From contig JBBHKE010001934.1 of the NCBI GenBank assembly GCA_037447655.1, positions 9,038-73,037 on the forward strand: 64,000 bases of DNA, written 5' to 3'. The DNA comes from Zygnema cylindricum (lineage: Eukaryota > Streptophyta > Zygnematophyceae > Zygnematales > Zygnemataceae). Below, piece after piece: positions 8,104 to 18,950 of this stretch. The notes beneath the pieces were generated by a model. That model was given only the letters and a program-made list of their open reading frames with translations. It searched no databases and had not been told where the DNA came from. The translations under genes and the position numbers were made by a program. Numbering within the stretch: the stretch's first letter is position 1; each line of letters starts with the position of its first letter.

Positions 8104-10050
8104 ATGTCTGCCCAACCCCATGGTGGATGATACGTCGTCGCTCTCGACTTCGGAACCACGTTCTCCGGCATCGCATACGCTCGCAAGTCCTTTCCTGACG
8201 ATGTCGTCCTTATCCACGATTGGCCGGCGCAGAAAGCGCCTGCGATGCCTTACTGCAAAACGCCAACCGCACTTTGGTACATGCGCGACAAGCGAGGTGG
8301 CTGGGCCGCACGTGCGTGGGGCTGGCCGGCCGTCGTCGGATACACCGAAGTAGCCAATGCTGCAAAACGTGACACTAGCGGTAGAACAAAGGCAGAAAAA
8401 ACCTGCAGGATACATTCAGAAGCGATTCAAGCTTCAGTTGTCTCGTGAAGGCATGCCTGAAATTTAGGGCGGGCTTCCTCCCAGTGTTACTACTGACAGG
8501 GCGATTGCTAACTACTTGCGAGGCATGGTTGAGTTTGTTATAGAAGATGTGCAAAAAAGGTTTGGCTCACACGAGCAAATGAAGGAAGTAGAGTGGGCGC
8601 TCACTGTGCCCGCTATCTGGGAAGAAAAGGCGAAACAAAAAATGCGCAATCTCGCTCGAGAAACCGGGATGACTGTCGAAGGTTCTCCTCCTCTCAGAAT
8701 CATTCTGGAGACAGAGGCGGCCTTCACATATTGCCCCCACAAGCAGTCGGTCCCAATGCAAAAAAAGGACAGAATACTGGTTCTTGACGCGGGAGGAGGC
8801 ACACTGGACATTGTGGTTCATGAGAAGGTGGGAGAGGGAGCGGAGGTGAGAGAGGTAATAAGGAGCAGTGGAGGACTGTGCGGGTCTTCCTTCCTTGACG
8901 ACCGTTTTTTCAAGTTCTTGAGCCAGAAGATAAGCTATTTACCCAGCTTCTTGCAGCAAGATCCAGGCATGATAGTGAGGCTGATGAAGCAATGGGATGA
9001 AATAAACAGGTCATTCAGGTGAGATCGCATCGATCCTTTCAAAACTCTAAAATCTGACAGAAATCGTCGTACATGTCCTTCTTAGTTCACATTTGAAATT
9101 CTTGTTTCTTCCTCGTGGGACAACTGTGTCTGTATGCGGTTTTAGTCATGTCCCCCACAAATATCCAACTGCTTGATTCTTCTGAACAATCACAGTTTTG
9201 TTGACAAATAGTGTTGCATTTTGATGTTGTCAGTGGCGAGGATGCCGTGGTAACCTTTGAAGTTCCGAGCAAGCTTGCGACTGCTTGGGAGAAGACGGGT
9301 GCGAATGAACGTGATTTTGATGTGATAGAGCTTTCGCGTGAGGACATGATGGGAATTTTTGACCCCAAAGTAAATAAAGTGATCGACCTTGTGAGGGCAC
9401 AACTCTTAGCGGCTAAGAAATGCAAAGTCATTCTCGCAGTGGGGGGGTTCTCAAAAAACACCTATCTCATTAAGAGACTGAAGGAGAATTTCGAAAGTAC
9501 AGCTGCATTTCGAAAGTATAGCTGCAGTTGAACAGTTTGTGGTGCCGCCAATCCCGATGCCGCCATCTGTCACGGAGCACTACTGCAGATGTTGCATTCG
9601 GAAAAAAATCTTTCAAGAGTCGCACGAAAAACTTATGGAATCGCTAAATGCAAGCTCTTTGAGAATGGTGACTCAGAAAGCAAACGGGTTGTCCTCCGCA
9701 AGAAAGAAGTTTTATGCGACGATGTGTTTGAAGTGTTTGTGAGAAATGGAGAAACAGTTGAGATCGATTCGGTCGTAAAACGAATATTTTATCCATTGGA
9801 GGCTAGTCAAAAAAGTATGGAAATCTCAGTGTATAGTACCGAATTGAAGTATCCCACTTTTGTGGACGAGAGAGGAGTGGTACTGGAGGGCACATTTATA
9901 GTGGACATGCGTAACACATGGCTTGGGAAGAAAATGGAGGTTGAGGTCAGTATTTCTTTTGGAAAAAACTGTATTGGAGTGACGGGGTGTGGAATCAATT
10001 TCAAAGAAGGAAAAAAATCATCGAAGTTGCCAGTAAGATTTGAGGCATGA
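8104..10050 (+). pseudogene. HSPA12-like Hsp70-family ATPase, broken copy 1
   Basis: Hsp70-superfamily protein of the HSPA12 type: an actin-like ATPase fold with phosphate-1 motif DFGTTFSGIAYA (about codon 14 from ATG 8104), phosphate-2 motif VLDAGGGTLDIVVHE (about 8785) and adenosine motif ILAVGGFSKNTYLI (about 9430). The C-terminal part (9589-10050) ends in VRFEA. An intron is likely at 9019-9233 (GTGAGA ... TTGTCAG). Breaks: TGA at codon 9; further stops around 8446-8470 before the central exon; and a 19-bp tandem duplication at 9488-9525 that shifts the frame. A second copy lies at 24568-28995. Members are thought to act as atypical chaperone-like ATPases; no function is likely here. Confidence 0.8.
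9019..9233 (+). other. Probable intron in Hsp70-like copy 1
   Basis: Donor CAG/GTGAGA at 9019 and acceptor TTGTCAG at 9233 keep the frame from RSF into GEDAVVTFEVPSKLATAW. An alternative acceptor AAATAG at 9210 would bring in a stop. In the second copy both sites are altered, consistent with decay. Confidence 0.5.
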
Positions 10051-10760
10051 CTCTTCGACTTCACATGGCAACTTCTACTAAATGGATAACTAGTTGTAGG
10101 AAAAAGCATATGAGAACTGTTAGTGTGCATAAAAAAGCATGTAATAACTGATAGTGTGCAACATAGAAAAGCCAACTTTGCAATTGTAAACCGGCAGTTT
10201 ATCGCCTCGCCGGTGGATAGAAATATCAGCTTTTAGAGTAAATATAAATCACCTGTATGAATAGATTACATGATGGTGGATTCAATGCAATTTCTTATTT
10301 GTAATTTATTTGACCAGAGTTATTTGAATTCTAGTGTGTTTGGTATTGCCGAGGAGTGACAGCCTTGTTCATGGATGGTTCTGAAAAGACAAGATCTGAA
10401 GTGATGGTTGAAAACATAGATTTAATAAATAGCAATAATCACATTATGTTAATAAATTCCAATAGTTACAGTTTTGGAGGTTTACATATATTAATTCGGA
10501 ATAGCACATCATACTAAAATCATCAAAACGTCAAGAAATTTTTTAAACAGTATGTCGTCAAGTACTTTTCTCTTTTATCTGGCAGTTTTGTATTATATCG
10601 GCTAAAGTTTCTCCTTGTTAGTGATGCCAGCTTAAAAATTGACAAAGCACCAAAACTGATTAATCTAAATAGCAGAAGTGAATCAGTCTACTGGATGAAA
10701 GCAACAAAGAGAATTTAGTGACACTTTAATTTCAGGGACTTTTCGGGCTTGTTTAAAAAG
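10051..10760 (+). repeat. 3' flank shared by the two Hsp70-like loci
   Basis: Sequence after the Hsp70-like stop is collinear with 28996-29667, with shared blocks GGCAGTTTATCGCCTCGCCGG and TTAATAAATAGCAATAATCA. This shows that a whole genomic segment, and not only the coding part, was duplicated. It is AT-rich and contains no gene. Homology ends near 10700-10760, where copy 2 is interrupted by a copia LTR. Confidence 0.7.
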
Positions 10761-11770
10761 AAACTGGAACTTAAGAAAAATATTAGGAAACATTCGAAGG
10801 CTTCAAATCTGAGAAATCAAAATGACATAAAATTCATGCCAATGTATTACTATATTAATATTAGGGTATGTATTATTATACAAGGTTAGTTGAACCAGAT
10901 GTTGTTCATAGCCATCTTCATCTATGGTTTCACCCTCGGAAGCACCCATAGAATACCTCACAAACAGGCTACTATGATCTGTCTCAGCAGATTGTACGGA
11001 CAAGCATACAGTACGAACCTACATGCACATGCCGTTTCCAGGTCAGCAAATGACCTCACAACGTATCATACAAAACCATCAAAAGGGTGATCGACTGCTC
11101 ACACTATCCAGCCGTGGTTCCATAATAACAGTCTGAACCGACTTCATATTCCAAAGAGTGGTGATTTTTAAAAAAGTTTTTACGTCCTAATGTACTCACA
11201 GGCTAACCAGCTGACAATTTAACACAGTGGCGTACAGAAGGTACTGTACATAGATACGATCAAATCCTAATATTTTACGTGAATCAGATAATGCTGCTGT
11301 ACACACTAAAATCTAATGCACAAAAAACAATTTAAATATTAGACAAAGGTCTCACCGACAGGTATGTTTGCCATCCGACAAGTTTAGATACGTAATTGTG
11401 GTTCAAGTGACGCTTCACGCTGCTTTTCGTTCGTCGGGTTCGTTTAACCTTGCGGTTCGGCTCGTCCCGACCGTACGATGCTATTCTGGACTGTCGGAGC
11501 CATCGCCACCGACCATTCCGATCTCCGATAAAAGGCGACAGGCGTCAGCCTGTCATTAAGAGAGCACATACAACCCTTTTCGGGTGACGTCGGTTGACTT
11601 CTAGAAGGAATCTGTTCATGACGTCATTCCCGATTAGTCCGGAATCAGCTGCAACCGCCCGATCTATCCGAATTCCGCTTACAGAGCCAGATGTAATGAG
11701 GTACGCAATTAGTATTTTGGCGACGTACCGAAAACATTTCGTACAGTACGGTAGTAGCACTCTTTGCATA
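10761..11770. other. Intergenic stretch, no gene recognised
   Basis: Mixed-composition DNA with many GTACG/CGTAC words but no protein-like frame. Short overlapping frames on both strands (for example around 11368-11559) lack conserved motifs. Nothing further is supported. Confidence 0.4.
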
Positions 11771-12110
11771 TTGCTTCTGTACGTTTTGACAGTTTGCTGA
11801 GTGGCGCGCATTTTTGTGCGCACTGTACTTTTGTGACGTTTGGCAGGACGTGGAATACGGTCGAAGAATAGATCCATCGGGAGGCTTCTGTAGCTGTACG
11901 GCCAACATTGCTGGCTGCAATTCTTCGGACGAGGCGAGGGGCCGTTTGTACTTGGTAGAGTTTGTAAACCACGTGCACTACACGACAGGACTGTGGCGTA
12001 AGCTAGATCGGGTATTACAAATTGTCAGAGATTTTCCAACACCGACCAATTTTTATGTAAAATATTAATTTGCGTACAATGTACTTTGTGTACCAAGTCA
12101 TTTGCACGAT
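11771..12110 (+). repeat. Dispersed repeat, copy 1 (inverted relative to 22320-22665)
   Basis: About 340 bp is the reverse complement of 22320-22665, with shared blocks GCGCGCATTTTTGTGCGCAC, GACGTGGAATACGGTCGAAG and AAACCACGTGCACTACACGA. Open frames within it are not preserved between copies, so this is a noncoding mobile repeat. Ends are not defined well enough to assign a superfamily. Confidence 0.65.
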
Positions 12111-12356
12111 TCACACAAGAAATGGATGATGAATAAGATGGGGAAACGAATGTCCTTTTTTTTTGTTTGGTCGTGAATCGCCCTTGACGTCACCTCACGT
12201 CATCAAAAGCGTCGCGATGTGATTCATGTTGACGTACGATTAGTCGCCGATGACTCAAATCCGTCCGTACCATTCATTCATTCGGGATACGACTTCTTGT
12301 TTTTCAAAGTAGGATTTCTGCATTCCAAAAAGGTTTTCCGAAAAAGAAGATGATTT

Positions 12357-12480
12357 AGGGCGTGTGCCCATGTAACCGAAATTTTGAAACGTTACTTTGG
12401 AATATAGCGCAGATTTTACGGTGTACTTTTCAAAGTGTTCCTATGTCAAACGTTACTTGCGCGTTCATTACTTGAATATG
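12357..12480. repeat. Divergent GGGTAC...CATGTAA-family end
   Basis: AGGGCGTGTGCCCATGTAACCG followed by a block resembling CAAAGTGTTCCTATGTCAAA matches the order seen at 939-1030 and 40527-40620. Probably a partial or degenerate member of that family. Confidence 0.35.
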
Positions 12481-12509
12481 TGACAGTTGTAGACGTCGCC
12501 AAGATCTCG

Positions 12510-12650
12510 CGACACCATTTGTAGACGTTCGGACAAACTGCGGACATTTGTAGACTACAAGGAGCTCCTGGCATACTGTGGACATTTGTAGACTGCAGCG
12601 AAGCTCTTGACATACTGCGGACATTTGCAGACGCCAACGACCTCCTAACA
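12510..12650. repeat. Minisatellite, ~40-bp unit, 3-4 copies
   Basis: Units contain ACTGCGGACATTTGTAGACT followed by a variable stretch such as GGAGCTCCTGGC. Read on the minus strand it gives repeated CQELR/LQMS peptides, which explains an apparent Cys-rich ORF; I regard this as noncoding. Confidence 0.55.
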
Positions 12651-13059
12651 TTTGTAAACGGCTAGACGACAGTACACGTGGACAACATAAGCAATGGCCT
12701 ACGTCTACAAATGGGCTGTTCAGAACTGAAGTGAAAGTGACATTGATGGTTCAGCGTGACATTGTAGACGTTGGGCTTTCTTTCACAGCCATGAACGTAG
12801 TTCTGAAGGATCTTGCCCGACTGCCTGTTGCCATTTTCTACGCTTTTGCATTTAACACAATTACATCATTCGCCATTCAGACGGAAAAACGGGCGGCTGT
12901 TTAGCAATACCACATACGCCACTTTTTTACCTCTACTATACACTCAATTCGTCTTGAAAAAAACTGAATCGTTTAGGTTGCCAACAAAAACTATTTTTGT
13001 ACAATTTTTAAGGTTCACCAAACATTTGGAAGCACAAGAGCGTAAGATGCTCGTGTAAT

Positions 13060-13440
13060 TGGCTAAACCCCCTAAACTTCCACATTCAGGATTGTTGAAA
13101 TTCAAATTGCAATTGAAATGAGAAGTATAAATCTAAAATTATTACACATATTAAAATTCGAAAAGCAAACAAATATGTTAAGTCGGATTGAAAATAAAAA
13201 AGGAATTTTAGAAACCAAAAATGAGAATCTAACTTCAATAAAAAACCCAATATTATTTAAAGTTGAAATCTCCATTGACATCAACATCTGAAGATTGTTG
13301 ACGTTCTAAATTGAAATTGAAAAACGCCACTTACATTTTGAAAGTTGAAAGTTGAAATTGAAATCGGCGTTTCAGGGGGGCTGAAATTTTAAAGAGAGTT
13401 GACCAATCATAATAACCTTCCAACGAGAGAATAACATTGA
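13060..13440. other. AT-rich leader of the Harbinger-like element
   Basis: Contains repeated TTGAAATTGAAATTGAAA-type words (13300-13370) and a G-run near 13375. It may include the terminal inverted repeat of the transposon, but I could not match it to a partner on the right, so the element's left boundary is unresolved. Confidence 0.3.
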
Positions 13441-13495
13441 AAGGGTGAGCAATGTGTTGCAGGATGACTACGGAAAAAAAAAACGTTGTGCGGCA

Positions 13496-14943
13496 ATGAT
13501 GGTTGAAAATCTTGTATTGGCTTTAGCGACAATTTTGCAAATGATATTGAAATTCCTCATACCACCTATGTTACTTGAAAACCAAAGCGAACAACTTTTT
13601 GAAGAGACTTTTGCGAAAATTATGCCCGAAATTTCGAAAATAACCCTCCGACATTTGTCAAGCTTTCAATCTGATACAAATGGGGTGTACTACATCGAGC
13701 CAAGGTCATTGCACTGGGCCGATGTAGAATTAGGACGTTATAGTGACGAGCGTTTTTGACAAATGTTTCGATTGAGAAAAGACATAGTGGAGTTTTTGGT
13801 GCAAGAATTAGAGAGTGACCTAAATACAAACCCTCCCCCAGGATTCCAAAACATCCCAAATAGAGAACTGAGTGCGGAAAAGTTCTAATAGCCTTAATGA
13901 GGTTGGGACACCAAGGAGGTGTGATACGTACTTCAGAGGAATTTGGTGTCGGACGTTCGACTGTTAGTATAATTTCTCGTAAAGTAATGGTGACAATAGT
14001 GAAAAAACTACGTCACTGGGTAAGATGGCCAACTGAAGACGAACTCAAAGAGACCAAAGATTTTTTAGAAAAAGACAAAGGGTTACCCAATTGTGTAGTT
14101 GCTATTGATTGTACCCATATACAGATGACACTTGGAAAAAATATGTTACCAATCGATTATTTTGACGCTAAGCACAATTACTCCACAGTAGTGCAAGCAG
14201 TTGTAGACCACAAAATGAGATTTATTCATCTTAATGTAGGATCTCCCGGATCAATCCACGATTCAAGGATCTTCCGAAGATCAAAATTGGGTCAAGATTT
14301 TCAAAGGCGAATGGAATCTAGTGGGGATGTTTTCCAATGGGAAAGCAATAGTGTGTTTCCGTACATCGTTGGAGATGCGGGGTACGCACTACATCCGAAC
14401 GTTATAGTACCGTACCCCGGTGCGAGACTTACTGCGGGTGAGATGAAATTTAATTTTCAACATTCAGGATTGAGGATGGTTGTTGAGAGGGCTTTTGGGA
14501 AGTTAAAAGGGCAGTGGAGGTATCTCCAAAAAATGTACCATCCACGGATAGAATCGATGTTGACTTTCATCATCGTTGCTTGTATATTACACAACATCTC
14601 TATTGCAAGGAACGAGGTGGATATTGATTGGGAGTTCGAGTTTGGGAAAGAACAAGCAAAGAGTGTAGGTGGCTTTGAAGAAAAGGCCTCTCGCTTGTTT
14701 GAAGCTGGAGAACGACGAGCACGAGCAAGTGGAGATGTGGAAAGACGACCAACTGCTTCTCGCTCCCAAAAACTCCGAGGGGTTGGAGTAAGAGACATTT
14801 TACGTCATTTTGTCATGGGGGTTGGGGAAAGTGAACAAAACGATACTAGCGTTTATGTTCCTTATGCAGATGGAGAAGGGGATGTAGATATGCTAATTGA
14901 TGACGATGACCAAAATGGCGACGAAATGGATATCAACGATTAG
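13496..14943 (+). pseudogene. PIF/Harbinger-type DDE transposase, broken
   Basis: Nuclease of PIF/Harbinger DNA transposons, which cuts and rejoins the element ends. The catalytic triad is visible: VVAIDCTHIQ (D at 14107), VGDAGYAL (D at 14373) and VERAFGKLKGQW (E at 14484). A helix-turn-helix-like region (IRTSEEFGVGRSTVSII) precedes it. ATG 13496 is the first good start. The frame is broken by TGA at 13757-13759 and a 1-nt shift near 13885; from 13897 to 14943 it is open (348 codons) with an acidic tail. The partner Myb-like gene is convergent at 17448-16168. Length and motif order fit the family; the protein cannot be made intact. Confidence 0.85.
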
Positions 14944-16160
14944 TAGAATGCGTATTTTGTGAATATAAGACAATGGTGTCAAGGCTTTCTTACGTCTTTT
15001 AGGAACTCATTTTAATCCATAGCTATCCAATAATGTATATAGCATTTTATTTTCAATATAAGTTTTGGGTTCCATTAAAACCTGTGTTTCAACGCTTTTA
15101 TATATTTCGACATCGATTTTTTCGATATTCAAATTTGTTTGACATTGATTTTTTTCAGCCAATGTTCGTTTTTATAACCTTGTGCTTCCTTGTTGTTTGT
15201 TTACATATACATCCTATTCCACTCTTTCCATATTTCGAACTACAAAAAACTTGTTTTCAATGAATGATTGTTTAAAGGATACTTTTTTTATCCATTTGAT
15301 GTGTGTTCATGCATATTTATCTATTTTCTTCCTATGTTTACTTGAGTGCATTTTGTTTCAGTCGATGTTTATTAGTTTATGTATCAAACTTTGAATTCGC
15401 TAAAAAAAAACCGACATTTTAGAATTGTCAATGTAAACACGGTATTTCATTACTCGTGATGTGAAAACCAATTTTTAAAACTTTTAAGCACCTAAATACG
15501 AAATCATAAAAAAAAATAGAAAAAACGAAACGGAAAACAAAAACAAAGAAAACAGATTGAAGAAAAAAGGTAACAAGAAACTCAAAACAGGAAAGCCAAA
15601 ATATAAAACAGAAAAGTAAAAACAGAAGACAGAAAACAAAGAAGGAAAACAAGAGAAACAAAAACAGAAAAAAGAAACAGAAAAAAAAATGAACATAAAC
15701 AGAAAACGGAGAAAAGTGAAACAAAAAAAAACCGAAAACACAAAACAGTTAAAAAACCGAACCGAAAACACAAAACAGTTAACAGATAACTAAAAACAGA
15801 AGAAAGAAAACAGGAGAAATAAAAACAGAAAAAAGAAACAGAAAAAAAAAATTGAACATAAACAGAAAACCGAGATAATTGAAACAAAAAAACGGAAAAC
15901 ACAAAACAGAAAACTAAAAACTAAAAACAGAAGAAAAAAAACATAAAATAGAAAACAAAGAATGAAAACAGAAACAGAAAAAAAATCCATGTTGATTAGT
16001 TTTTTTTACCATAATTTATCATATGTCAAACTAATTAATCATAAGTTTGACTTCAAGGCCCAAAAATCAAAAGTAATTCTTTCTATTAAACGTACTCGGT
16101 ATTTTTACTATTTGAAAAACCCAAAACACACTAGGTATTTGAAGGTACATTACTAAATCC
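14944..16160. other. A-rich low-complexity spacer
   Basis: 15480-15970 is dominated by GAAAACAGAAAAC-type repeats. These create long Phe-rich frames on the minus strand that are composition artefacts. There is no gene here. It separates the two convergent Harbinger genes. Confidence 0.6.
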
Positions 16161-16167
16161 AAAAAAC

Positions 16168-17448
16168 TTAACTATTGAAAATGTTTTTTACATTTGTTGC
16201 GATTGTCGACTTCATTTCCTCGATGACTCCCTTAAGAACATTCTCCACGGAACCCAAGAGTTCTTTATGCATGCTCACAATCTCTTTCTGTCACTCAAAC
16301 TGTTTTTTACCCGAGTTATCCAACATTTCCCCGACTTCTTTTACTGCATGTGACGAATTTTCTTGATTACCTTTACGCACGTCTCGTTTTCGTTTCCGAG
16401 TGGTGGTGAACTTATCCCCATTAGAAGGCGAATGGAACCCCGTGCCTTTCTCATCACCTCCATCATCCTCTCTCTTCTTCTTCTCCTTTTTGTCACACAC
16501 ATTTTTTTGAAATCCATGTACTTTCGAGAAGTTTGCACTCGTAGTTGGTCCACCGACGTTACCTCTTTGTTTTTTTGGATTCTCTTCAAGAATAACCGTA
16601 TCTTCCTCCTCGTGTAAATCATCATCTAGCTTTGGCGGGTCATCCCCGGTATCCCATGTAAACTTAGGGTTGATAGCATCTCGTATCGGCAACCACAATT
16701 CTAATTCATCAAAAATTGCTTTAGAAAACGACGGTGGTAAACCATTTGCCTTCTTTTCCTTTCTTCCCATTGTAAAATAGGTGGCAACACCACTTCTCTC
16801 GTTATGATCTCTGATTTTTTTATACTCATTCGTTACATTATTCCATTTTTTTTCGCATTCGGTCCACAGTCGATGAACCCCACACTTCTCAATATTTTTG
16901 ACAAGGTCCCCCCATTTTTTGGCCTTACTTCCAAATTTAGCCTTTGCACTAATCTCTGGGTTTTCAAGAAACTCTTTTTTTTTCGCCTGGCACAAGACCT
17001 CTACCTCGTTAAATTCCCACTTTTCGCCTTTAATAATGGGGGTTTTTATTATTTTTTTACGTCTTAAGGAGGTCATTACGGGTTTTTGCGGTAGATTTTT
17101 GGTCGCTATTACAGGATTCGTGGAGAGAGGAGTTGGTAGTGGAGAACATGTTGGTGGCATTTGAGGGGTATGCATGGAAGGGGGTGGGGTAGAAGAGGAT
17201 ATAGGATTTGTAGAAAAATGATTCATTAATGGAAATATGGGTGGCATTTGCAGAGTATGCAAAGAAGAGGGTGGAGTATAGGAGAATATAGGATTTGTAG
17301 AAAATGGATTTCTCAACGGAGAAATTGTGGGTGGCATTTGGGGGGTATGCATAGAGGAGGATGATGTATACGATGACATATTGTTTAATAACTCATTAAT
17401 GTTAATGATGTTTTTCGGCGGTGCATTAGGCCCACCTTTTTTTGACAT
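16168..17448 (-). pseudogene. Myb/SANT-like (trihelix) protein of Harbinger element
   Basis: PIF/Harbinger elements usually encode a second, Myb-like DNA-binding protein needed for nuclear import of the transposase and binding of the ends. The likely start is MSKKGGPNAPP at 17448; the frame is open further upstream to 17556. The N-terminal third has about three imperfect 33-residue repeats (PPSMHTPQMPPT...STNP). A trihelix/SANT domain follows (KGEKWEFNEVEVLCQAKKKE ... WGDLVKNI ... LWTECEKKWNNV), then a Lys-rich stretch. TGA at 16293-16291 interrupts the frame, which continues another 40 codons as a helical tail (MHKELLGSVENVLKGV) to TAA at 16168. Either the protein ends early or this is an inactivating stop. 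Confidence 0.75.
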
Positions 17449-17562
17449 ATTATGTGTGAGGAGAGCTGTCAAAGTTGAGAGACAAACAAAAGGTTGACTG
17501 TAGTTAGAGAACCATAACAAAATTATCATAGAGGACAAAAACGATGTAAGGTTCATGTTTTA

Positions 17563-18950
17563 AACCCTCTCTTTCTCCCTCTCCCTCTCCACCTCTCACT
17601 CTTTTTCCCTCTAAATTTGCCCTCCTTTTTATATCCCACTCCCACTTCCTCTCTCTCTCTCCCTCTCCCCCTCCCACTCTTTTTCTCTCTAAATCTGCCC
17701 CCCCCATCTCTCCCCCTCCCCCTCCCTCTCCCCCACACCCTCTCACTCCTTCACCCTCTAAATCTGCCCCCCACTTTCTATCCCTCTCCCTCTCCCACTC
17801 CCCCTCCCACTTATTTTCTCTCTAATTCTGCACCCCCCATCTCTCTCCCTCCCCCACCCTCTCCCCCCCCCCCCCCCTATACTCATTTTCCTTCTAAATC
17901 TGCCCACTTTTTTCTATCCCTCTCCCTCTTCCTCCCTCTTTCCCTCTCCCCCTCCCACTCTTCCCTCTAAATCTGCCACCCCTCTCGATCCTTCTCCCTC
18001 TCCCTCTTCCTCTCCCTCTCCAACTCTCACTCCAACTCCCACTCCTTTTAACCCTAAATCTGCCCCCCCCTCCCTCTCCCTTTCCCTCTCCCTTTCCCCC
18101 TCCCACTCCTTGACCCTCTAAATATGCCACATCTCCTCCCTCTCCCTCTCCCTCTCCCACTCGTTTTCCCTCTAAATCTGCCCCCCTTATCTCCCCCTCT
18201 CCCCCTCCCACTCCCCCTCCCTCTCCCCCTCCCTCTCTCACTCTTTTCCTCTCTAAATCTGCCCCCTCCCTCTCCCTATCCCTCTCCCACTCCCCCTCCC
18301 ACTAACTCTCTCTCTAAATCTGCCCCCCCTATCTCTCCCTCTCACTCTCCCACTCCCCCTCCCCGTCTCGCTCCTTTTCCCTCTAAATCGGCCCTTTCCT
18401 TTCTCTCCCTCTCCCTCTCTCTCTCCCTCTCCCCCTCCCTCTCCCCATCCCACTCCCTTTCTTTTTCCCTCTAAAGCTGTCCCCCTCTTTCTATCCCTCT
18501 CCCTCTTCCTCTCTCTCTCCCTTTTCCCTTCCCACTCCTTTTCTCTCTAAACCCCCCCCATCTCTATCCCTCTCCCTCTCCAACTCCCACTCCTACTCCC
18601 ACGCCTTTTAAGCTCAAATCTGCCCCCCCTCCCTCTCCCTCTCTCTCTCCCTCCAACCCTCCCACTCCTTTAACCTCTATATTTGCCCCCCCCTCTCTCT
18701 CCCTCTCCCACTCCCTCTCCAACTCCCACTCTGTTTTCCTCTATATCTGCCCCCCTCTCCCTCTCCCTCTCCCACTCCCACTCCTTTTCCCTCTAAATCC
18801 GACCCCCCCTCTCTCTCCCTCTCCCTCTCCCTCTCCCACTCCCATTCCTTTCCCCTCTCAAACTGCCCCTCTTTCTGTATGCTTTTCCCTCTCCCTCTTC
18901 CTTTTCCCTCTCAGTCTCCCTCTCCCTCTCCCTCTATATGCCAATCTCTT
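17563..18950. repeat. Polypyrimidine satellite (CTCCCTCTCCC with AAATCTGCCCCC)
   Basis: Nearly 1.4 kb of C/T-rich repeats on the plus strand. Irregular units of about 50-65 bp consist of CTCTCCCTCTCCC tracts punctuated by TTTTCCCTCTAAATCTGCC. Long Pro/Ser/Leu frames on plus and Gly/Arg frames on minus are by-products. The strand asymmetry is extreme. A related purine-rich tract lies at 33600-34420. Confidence 0.85.

Noticed and set aside
12430-12651. Cys-repeat protein on the minus strand (CQEL repeats)
   Set aside because: Product of a minisatellite with a unit of about 40 bp; both overlapping frames are open for the same reason.
15428-15990. Overlapping Phe-rich minus-strand ORFs resembling membrane proteins
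   Set aside because: They come from A-rich GAAAACAGAAAAC repeats; three frames are open simultaneously and none has other composition.
8104-17448. Reassignment of TGA as a sense codon
   Set aside because: Single in-frame TGA codons in three genes suggested it, but TAA and TAG also interrupt the copia frames, and Hsp70-like copy 2 has Gln where copy 1 has TGA. Ordinary pseudogene decay is simpler.
17617-18474. Long Pro/Leu/Ser frames on plus and Gly/Arg frames on minus
   Set aside because: They are translations of the CT-rich satellite, occur in several frames at once and have no unique ends or start context.
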